From the NCBI GenBank assembly GCA_022704885.1, contig JAKJFO010000056.1, forward strand, positions 1 through 10,549: a stretch of DNA of 10,549 nt, read 5' to 3'. The notes beneath the pieces are model-generated. The model ran no database searches and was not told where the DNA came from. It saw only the letters and a program-made list of their open reading frames with translations. This DNA comes from Candidatus Rifleibacteriota bacterium. GTDB lineage: Bacteria > Riflebacteria > Ozemobacteria > Ozemobacterales > Ozemobacteraceae. The translations under genes and the position numbers were made by a program. Shown here in pieces: positions 5,977 to 10,549 of this stretch (the first letter of the stretch is position 1; each line of letters begins with the position of its first letter).

Positions 5977-7176
5977 TCAGGTTTTGATGGTGCTTTTGCT
6001 GGCGAGAATGTCGAGCGATTCTTTGAAGCGGTTGTAGGCGGCGCGGGCACGCTGCGCGAAGAACGCAGCCGGGCGGGCGAGCGAAATTTTGTCGTGGCGG
6101 TCAGAAAGGCGTTTTGCCATGGCGTTGAGACCTTCGAGCAAAATGCCGAGCTTTTTGTAGAGCAGATCTTTAAGCAGTCGTTCAGAATTATCACAAAGCT
6201 TTTGCGTGTTTTCTGAGCGGTTGACCATGGCCATGAGCATTCTGGTCATTATTTCGGGCTGTTTGAGAAAGAATTCTTCGACCTGGCTGAGATGCACGAC
6301 AATTGCAGTCAGATCGGTGGCGCAGACGACGTCGGCGGTTCTGCGCATGTCGGGCACTTCGGCATCGAGATTGAGAAATACCGCGATTTCGCCGACGATA
6401 CTGCCTGGCGTATCTATTCTTATATTCGGGCTGCCACCACTGGTAATGACTTCAGCGCTGCCTTCAGCAATGATGAACAGCTTGTCCCCGATGGTTCCTT
6501 CTTTGCAGAGCAATGAACCAGCCTTGAAAGTCTGCATTTTTACGTCTTTACCGACATAACTGACAACTCCGCAGGCAACAGAGGCATTGGTATTGCGCTT
6601 CAAATCAGCCTGGCGCAGAATTTCGCGGGCAGTTTCGTATGCCCGGTGCCCTTTGGCAGCACCCAGATCAGGGTCGTTGAGCGCCGGGCAGACGATTCCG
6701 GCCAGTTCGTTGACGCCGGCCATGTAGTCGCGGGCTGTTGCCCTGATGAAAGCCTCGAGCTCGACTTCTTCTCTGGCGATGCCAGCAAAATATGCGAAAA
6801 ACTGCTTCATATAGCGCGCGAACGATATGCAGGCGCACACGCCGACGCGCGGGTCGCGGGCAAAAACATGCTGCAGAGCATCGCGGTTATCTGCCGGCAA
6901 CGGCTCAATTGACGACGGATCGAGCGCGAACACCGAAAAACCCTGAGGCTGGCCCATCAGAGCCTCGATTTCGCCAAAGAGCTCCTGATGCGTTACGATA
7001 CCGATCAGGTCGGCCTCATTGAGCATGCGTCGCACACCCAGTTCTTTTACCGACTTTTTCGAAAAAACCTTGGCGAAACGCCCGGAAGTAACTTTAAAAA
7101 ACGACGGAACAACCTCACCCTGCAAAAACACATGATCTCCGGGAGCGTATGAGCTCCTCTCTTTTGTCTCTTTCAT
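5977..7176 (-). CDS. Tandem cyclic-nucleotide-binding domain protein without recognised output domain
   Basis: 399 residues from the start chosen here. An upstream in-frame ATG at 7233 would add 19 Cys-rich residues but has no ribosome binding site, whereas the ATG at 7174-7176 follows AGGTGGG with 4-nt spacing. Numbering from the chosen start, an N-terminal CNB-like fold spans about 9-96. It has a FGEIEAL segment, but its following QGFSVFAL lacks the phosphate-binding arginine and looks degenerate. A helical middle (about 100-210) contains a cluster of cysteines. A second, canonical CNB domain spans about 215-301, with phosphate-binding cassette G262-E263 and R278-R279-T280-A281. A helical tail follows. 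I see no HTH, kinase or channel part, so it is not a CRP-type regulator. It probably binds cAMP or cGMP and acts through protein contacts. The adenylate cyclase in this window is a possible but unproven source of ligand. Confidence 0.88.
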   Translation of the reverse strand: MKETKERSSYAPGDHVFLQGEVVPSFFKVTSGRFAKVFSKKSVKELGVRRMLNEADLIGIVTHQELFGEIEALMGQPQGFSVFALDPSSIEPLPADNRDALQHVFARDPRVGVCACISFARYMKQFFAYFAGIAREEVELEAFIRATARDYMAGVNELAGIVCPALNDPDLGAAKGHRAYETAREILRQADLKRNTNASVACGVVSYVGKDVKMQTFKAGSLLCKEGTIGDKLFIIAEGSAEVITSGGSPNIRIDTPGSIVGEIAVFLNLDAEVPDMRRTADVVCATDLTAIVVHLSQVEEFFLKQPEIMTRMLMAMVNRSENTQKLCDNSERLLKDLLYKKLGILLEGLNAMAKRLSDRHDKISLARPAAFFAQRARAAYNRFKESLDILASKSTIKT

Positions 7177-7180
7177 AAAA

Positions 7181-7187
7181 CCCACCT
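7181..7187 (-). promoter_or_regulatory. Ribosome binding site deciding the CNB gene start
   Basis: Read on the minus strand the bases are AGGTGGG, followed by TTTT and the ATG at 7176-7174. No comparable site precedes the upstream in-frame ATG at 7233, so the shorter protein is preferred. Confidence 0.7.
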
Positions 7188-7385
7188 GCGTTGTACAACT
7201 TTTATCTGTGCAACATTTTACACCAGAAAGCATAATACGCAGAAGTTTATAAAAAGTTTAAAATTTTTTAACTTGTTTAATACGATTATTATTAACTATG
7301 ACAAAAGTGGCCTGGAACTTGCTCCTGATTTTATCAAATGTGTTTCTCTGAGAGCAGGAAAGTGCTAGAATGGAATATGTACGCT

Positions 7386-7390
7386 GGAGG
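7386..7390 (+). promoter_or_regulatory. Ribosome binding site for a TTG start
   Basis: GGAGG lies 7 nt before the TTG at 7398-7400. In-frame ATGs at 7338 and 7377 lack such a site, and starting at them would put extra residues before an otherwise perfect lipoprotein signal. Confidence 0.65.
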
Positions 7391-7397
7391 CTTGTAT

Positions 7398-8156
7398 TTG
7401 CGCAGCTTGATAATACTGATACTGCTGTTTATGCTTAACAGTTCGCAGCTTGCAGGCTGCGACGTTAACATTTTTTCGCTGTTTTCAGGTACTTCCAGCA
7501 ACGACGAATTTTCGCGGCGTACTACCGAAATCGCAAAGCTTTTACAGAACCTTGGGCAGAATTTCAGTGACAGTGAAAAGTCAGGACAGATCATCAGACA
7601 GCTGATGCAGAAATGGATAGAGTTTTCCAATAGTTATGGCCAGTTTCCGCCGGAATGGGCGAAAGCAGATACGCGCTGGCAGGCCAAATTCGCCGATCTT
7701 GCTGATATTATCGGCTCCATGCAGAAAAACCATGTCAGCGATCCGAGGCAGACACACATCGATGCGATAAAGTTTTCGCGACGCCTTTCCTATCTGTATG
7801 AATACATGCCAATGAGTCGCCTGGCCCGCTTTCTCATGCATTTTCCGGCAGACTTCGACAGTCTCTGGACCAGCTACTACGACCAGAACGAGTCACTGCT
7901 GAGAAGTGCAGCCCGGGAGATTCTCAAAAACACTGAGTCACTGCCGGATCAACTTCCCGACGAGATGCGCAGCATAACCCGAAACTTCGTATTTACAGTC
8001 GAAGAACTGCATCGAATCGCAAGCAGCGAACAACCATTCAAAACGGCAACTTTGTATCTCAGCCTCTCTGCCGCCGAAACTGAGTTTGCAGCAATCAATC
8101 AAAAGCTGACAGAGCTATCTGAGTCGACTCGTAATCAGATCGAGTCTTCACCGTAA
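7398..8156 (+). CDS. Helical lipoprotein of unknown function (TTG start)
   Basis: 252 residues from TTG 7398. The signal is classical for signal peptidase II: M-R-S, a hydrophobic run (residues 4-13), then a lipobox L18-A19-G20-C21, so C21 is the lipidated N-terminus of the mature protein and the only cysteine in it. D22 sits at the +2 position, which in E. coli means retention in the inner membrane; whether that rule holds here is unknown. The mature part is helix-rich with several Trp/Tyr-containing segments (KWIEFSNSYGQFPPEW, SRRLSYLYEYMP) that suggest a helical bundle. I see no catalytic motif and do not recognise the family. The longer ATG-initiated reading (from 7338) is possible but less consistent with the signal peptide. 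The gene is divergent from the CNB gene and 232 bp upstream of the exported operon, in the same direction. Confidence 0.78.
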   Translation: MRSLIILILLFMLNSSQLAGCDVNIFSLFSGTSSNDEFSRRTTEIAKLLQNLGQNFSDSEKSGQIIRQLMQKWIEFSNSYGQFPPEWAKADTRWQAKFADLADIIGSMQKNHVSDPRQTHIDAIKFSRRLSYLYEYMPMSRLARFLMHFPADFDSLWTSYYDQNESLLRSAAREILKNTESLPDQLPDEMRSITRNFVFTVEELHRIASSEQPFKTATLYLSLSAAETEFAAINQKLTELSESTRNQIESSP

Positions 8157-8260
8157 AGCTTTTCGTCAGCATGAAAGGACTGACCAAATTTAATGAGCAG
8201 CAAACTTAAAAAAAATTACAAATATTTACCAGATGTCGCAAAAAACGCCTCCAATACCAC

Positions 8261-8289
8261 GTAAAAATCTTTTTACTGCGCGGTAAAAA
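8261..8289 (+). promoter_or_regulatory. Mutually exclusive A/T hairpins upstream of the exported operon
   Basis: GTAAAAA (8261-8267), TTTTTAC (8270-8276) and GTAAAAA (8283-8289) give two alternative stems that compete for the central copy. The right-hand one is a 7-bp stem with loop TGCGCG, and the left-hand one is a 6-bp stem with a 4-nt loop. They could equally be inverted repeats read as DNA operator half-sites, since they sit just before the candidate promoter. They are too AT-rich to be a convincing terminator. Confidence 0.35.
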
Positions 8290-8298
8290 CGAATTACA

Positions 8299-8328
8299 TT
8301 GCCCTCTGATTGCTTATTTCTGTATATT
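8299..8328 (+). promoter_or_regulatory. Candidate promoter of the exported-protein operon
   Basis: TTGCCC (8299-8304), 18-bp spacer, TATATT (8323-8328). This matches the sigma-70 consensus at 4/6 and 5/6 positions and would start transcription near 8335, leaving a leader of about 54 nt that includes AGGAG at 8377-8381, 7 nt before the ATG. The organism's promoter consensus is assumed, not known. Confidence 0.4.
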
Positions 8329-8388
8329 TAAAGAAACAGAAGATGACAACTGAATCGTTGCATTAAGGGTTTAGTCAGGAGAGAGATA

Positions 8389-9168
8389 ATGTTCAAGCAT
8401 TTTAATGCCCGGCTTTTATTTTTATCAGTCATGCTGATTGCCTTTCTGCCGGCAATTACAACAGCCCAGACCAGAAGCGGGCAACGCAACCGCATCATTG
8501 TCGTAGATACACGCCCGATGTTGCTTGCTCATCCAATGTTTGCGAATTTTGACCCAGAGACTCGCCGTTTTAAAGGCACCAGATCAGAACCGATATCTGG
8601 AGAAGAAGACAGAAACCTGATTCATGCTGATCTTTTAAACCAGCAGGCTGCCCTCGACAAGTATAACGCCGACTGGTCAACCCGCCTGAGGGCTGCTGTC
8701 GGTAAACAGAGACAGTCCCTGGAAACCCAGTATCTTCGTGGCAAAAAGAGGCACGAAGACAAGATCGCCGAAATAAGACAAAGATTCTGGGCTGTCGCTG
8801 CGATTCCCGGAGTGCCGGGGCGCACCGAACCAGCTTCAATCATCACGCAAACCAATCAGATTGCAAGAGACATCAGAGATTCGATACTCAAGCTGCAAAG
8901 GCGCACAGGTGCGACACTGGTAATAGATATTTCGAGTCTGATGCCCGTGGCTCCGGTGCCATATCGGCTCGAAATAGTACAGGCCAACCGTCTTGCCTAT
9001 CTGCCGGCCCAGCCCAACTACGGCCCAGAGCTGCTTGAATGGATCAGCGAAGCAAGAAATTACTGGATGAACCACGGCAATCTCTACAATCCTTTCATCA
9101 TCGGCACCGAAGACCAGCGCGTCGAAGCGGTCGAAGAGCTTATTCGTCACTGCCAGGGGGAAAACTGA
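8389..9168 (+). CDS. Exported Skp/OmpH-like protein, first of a tandem paralog pair
   Basis: 259 residues. A Sec signal peptide (hydrophobic about 9-22) is probably cleaved after A26 (ITTA/QT). The mature N-terminus IIVVDTRPMLLAHP (36-49) and the NFD...RF that follows (53-61) match the next gene's product position for position (11 of 31 identical). A charged helical region follows (about 75-135), then a second helix (about 155-172) leading into a strand TLVIDISS (176-183). This strand / long helix / strand order is that of Skp/OmpH periplasmic chaperones, but the coiled coil is shorter and about 75 residues are added at the C-terminus, with PFIIGTEDQ at about 235-243. Likely periplasmic or surface-exposed. 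The chaperone resemblance is structural inference, and no client is known. AGGAG (8377-8381) supports the start. The stop directly abuts the next ATG. Confidence 0.82.
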   Translation: MFKHFNARLLFLSVMLIAFLPAITTAQTRSGQRNRIIVVDTRPMLLAHPMFANFDPETRRFKGTRSEPISGEEDRNLIHADLLNQQAALDKYNADWSTRLRAAVGKQRQSLETQYLRGKKRHEDKIAEIRQRFWAVAAIPGVPGRTEPASIITQTNQIARDIRDSILKLQRRTGATLVIDISSLMPVAPVPYRLEIVQANRLAYLPAQPNYGPELLEWISEARNYWMNHGNLYNPFIIGTEDQRVEAVEELIRHCQGEN

Positions 9169-10221
9169 ATGAAACTTGTAACCAGACTGCTAATTAGTCT
9201 TTTGCTTACAGCTTCGGCTGCAACCGCTCTACAGGCACAGGGCTGGGCTTCGGTCGACAGCCGGCTCCTGATGGTTCTGCATCCGTCAATGAGTAATTTT
9301 GATTATTCAGCTGGCCGCTTTTTTCGGCAGAACTTTTCGCCGGCACGCAATGAACAGTTATTCATCGAGCTCAATAAGGCTGCCGAAGAGACCGGGAAAA
9401 AGATGAGCGGCCTGATGCGCAAAGAATCGGCCCTGCTCGAAAAGCGTGCCAATCTGCTGACCGAAAGAAATGAAACACTCGCCGATCTCGCAGAAAAGGC
9501 AGCCAGCGAAACATATAACATTCGCGGCAAGTATGAGAGGGTTGCTGAATACGAAAAGCGTTATGAAGAAAAGTTGACAGCGCTCGACCGCGAGCTCAGC
9601 GACCTTTATCAGAGCATCGACACTGTCAGAGACGAGGCTTATGCTCCAATTTATCTGAACCGCGCCGAAACCACCAGTCGTCTGATCGAAATCAAGCGCG
9701 ATATCAAGAACATGACACAGCAGATAGCCACACAACACGGCATTTCGGTAGTCTTCGACAGCTCTTATGGACTGCGACCCGTGAAAAAGGAAGGCTCTCA
9801 GGCTTCTCTTTTCGTTCAACCCGATGATTTTGACGTTCTTTCATCGAGTCTGTTTCATGACCTGCTCAATTTCAAGGTCGAGACGCCACCTGATGCCGCA
9901 CAAATCGGCGCGACCACTGACCATATGCTGGTGGGCGGCGCCTACGCCAAACTCGACAACCTGCGAAAAATCGCGCAGTTGCGCCAGTATCTGCTTCCCT
10001 TCGCCTCTGAATTCACTCCCGGCTCGATATTCATGGTTGGCGGCAACGACATTACCGCCCATGTCGCCCAGAAAATTTTTGAGCAGTATAAAGTACCCGA
10101 AACTCTCAAAGCGTCTTATCTGATGGTAATAAGAGATTTTCTGAACCTGGAAAATTCTCAGTATATGGAAAGTCCTCCCAGGTATCCCAACGAAGCGCAT
10201 GGAGGAACCACGCATGAGTAA
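9169..10221 (+). CDS. Exported Skp/OmpH-like protein with long coiled coil, second paralog
   Basis: 350 residues with a Sec signal peptide (hydrophobic about 6-20, likely cleavage ALQAQ/GW near residue 24). WASVDSRLLMVLHPSMSNFD (26-45) and GRFF (49-52) repeat the motif of the upstream paralog. Residues about 65-188 form a heptad-rich, highly charged coiled coil, ending in a strand GISVVFDSSYG (191-201) as in OmpH/Skp, where the helical hairpin grips unfolded outer-membrane proteins. About 150 further residues follow that classical Skp lacks, including SIFMVGGNDIT (286-296), which lines up with PFIIGTEDQ in the paralog. The ATG follows the previous TGA with no gap. AGGGGG (9155-9160) is the ribosome binding site. 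The 3' end overlaps the next gene by 8 bp. A holdase or assembly role for an envelope structure is a reasonable guess only. Confidence 0.83.
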   Translation: MKLVTRLLISLLLTASAATALQAQGWASVDSRLLMVLHPSMSNFDYSAGRFFRQNFSPARNEQLFIELNKAAEETGKKMSGLMRKESALLEKRANLLTERNETLADLAEKAASETYNIRGKYERVAEYEKRYEEKLTALDRELSDLYQSIDTVRDEAYAPIYLNRAETTSRLIEIKRDIKNMTQQIATQHGISVVFDSSYGLRPVKKEGSQASLFVQPDDFDVLSSSLFHDLLNFKVETPPDAAQIGATTDHMLVGGAYAKLDNLRKIAQLRQYLLPFASEFTPGSIFMVGGNDITAHVAQKIFEQYKVPETLKASYLMVIRDFLNLENSQYMESPPRYPNEAHGGTTHE

Positions 10222-10549
10222 GCATTATCTACTGGTTCTCGCAACAGTTCTACTGTTTGTTATCGGTCATGGAACCGCATTAGCTGAAGACCCGACGCTG
10301 CATCCGTTCTTTGCCCAGAACGGCGACTGCTACATGCTGGTCGGTGATGGCCCGTATCGTGGGGTTTATGCGATGAATAACCTGACGACAGGCGTAGTCA
10401 AAAAGCTTTATGACCCTTTCGACGCCTATGGCATTGTGGCGGCTCAGAGCTACAGCGGGTCGACCATTCAAAAGTGGCTCTACACATTCGCTTCGACTGA
10501 AACCGGCTGGGAGAATTTTACTGGCCTGGCCGAGAGGCGGGTCGTCGAC
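10214..10549 (+). CDS. Secreted protein of unknown function (5' part, runs off the window)
   Basis: The frame is open from ATG 10214 to the window end (112 codons). GGAGG at 10201-10205 precedes the ATG by 8 nt, and the start overlaps the upstream stop by 8 bp (ATGAGTAA), so the gene belongs to the same operon and is translationally coupled. Residues 1-24 are a clean Sec signal peptide ending ALA/ED. The mature start, DPTLHPFFAQNGDCYMLVGD, contains one cysteine and leads into short strand-like segments (RGVYAMNNLTTGVV, AYGIVAAQSYSG) that could be the first blade of a beta-propeller or another all-beta domain. That is a weak impression, and the family cannot be named from the part visible. Confidence 0.75.
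   Translation, partial: MSKHYLLVLATVLLFVIGHGTALAEDPTLHPFFAQNGDCYMLVGDGPYRGVYAMNNLTTGVVKKLYDPFDAYGIVAAQSYSGSTIQKWLYTFASTETGWENFTGLAERRVVD

Larger units (their letters stand above)
7177..7397. promoter_or_regulatory. AT-rich divergent promoter region
   Basis: This 221-bp gap separates two divergently transcribed genes (CNB protein leftward, lipoprotein rightward) and must hold both promoters. It contains a strongly AT-rich core at about 7243-7298 with A/T tracts, which may be curved or act as an UP element. A perfect palindrome GTTGTACAAC lies at 7190-7199, right before the CNB ribosome binding site, and could be an operator. On the minus strand TATTAT near 7236 could be a -10 element. I see no pair of hexamers good enough to call a promoter firmly in either direction. 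Confidence 0.4.

Noticed and set aside
7177..7233. N-terminal 19-residue Cys-containing extension of the CNB protein
   Set aside because: No ribosome binding site precedes the ATG at 7233, while the ATG at 7176 has AGGTGGG at good spacing; the extension probably overlaps the promoter.
8161..8184. Possible terminator GTCAG/CTGAC after the lipoprotein gene
   Set aside because: Only a 5-bp stem with a 10-nt loop and no U-tract directly following; too weak to call.

Overview
The window looks like a chromosomal stretch of a diderm (Gram-negative-type) bacterium with roughly balanced base composition. It carries a lipoprotein gene, several Sec-exported proteins, a pair of Skp/OmpH-like periplasmic proteins, a class III adenylate cyclase and a cyclic-nucleotide-binding protein. 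The last two point to a lineage that uses cAMP signalling. I cannot assign a taxon from sequence alone. The style (large membrane cyclases, many orphan secreted proteins) would fit a poorly cultured phylum such as Riflebacteria, but that is a guess.

Layout. 1-116 is the 3' end of an unidentified plus-strand gene, which collides tail to tail (30 bp overlap) with a 973-residue dual-sensor adenylate cyclase on the minus strand (87-3008). Divergent from it, 3115-4064 is a two-gene translationally coupled unit encoding paralogous small helical proteins with a TerB-like C-terminal module. 4182-4254 is tRNA-Gly(CCC) with its own promoter-like sequence and a strong hairpin terminator. 4343-4945 is a degraded-looking stretch. 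It holds the orphan C-terminal winged-helix tail of an AlbA_2/COG2865-type regulator on the minus strand and, upstream of it, a short 'MGHK' coding repeat behind a stop. 4949-5974 encodes an exported PHB-depolymerase-type (CE1-like) serine esterase. It converges, with 2 bp between stops, on 5977-7176, a soluble protein with two cyclic-nucleotide-binding folds.

An AT-rich 221-bp divergent promoter region (7177-7397) separates that gene from a TTG-initiated lipoprotein gene (7398-8156). After a 232-bp gap holding competing hairpins and a candidate promoter, an exported-protein operon begins. It has two tandem paralogs with Skp/OmpH-like architecture (8389-9168 and 9169-10221, directly abutting) and the start of a third secreted protein (10214 to the window edge, 8 bp overlap).

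Working together. The cyclase would make cAMP in response to envelope or periplasmic cues, and the CNB protein could read it, though the genes are not adjacent and no direct partnership is shown. The 8389-10549 operon is the best candidate for something undescribed. Its two paralogs share a conserved N-terminal VD-x-R...HP...NFD...RF motif, a helical middle and a matching C-terminal F-[IM]-[IV]-G-x-x-D patch, and they are co-translated with another exported protein of unknown role.
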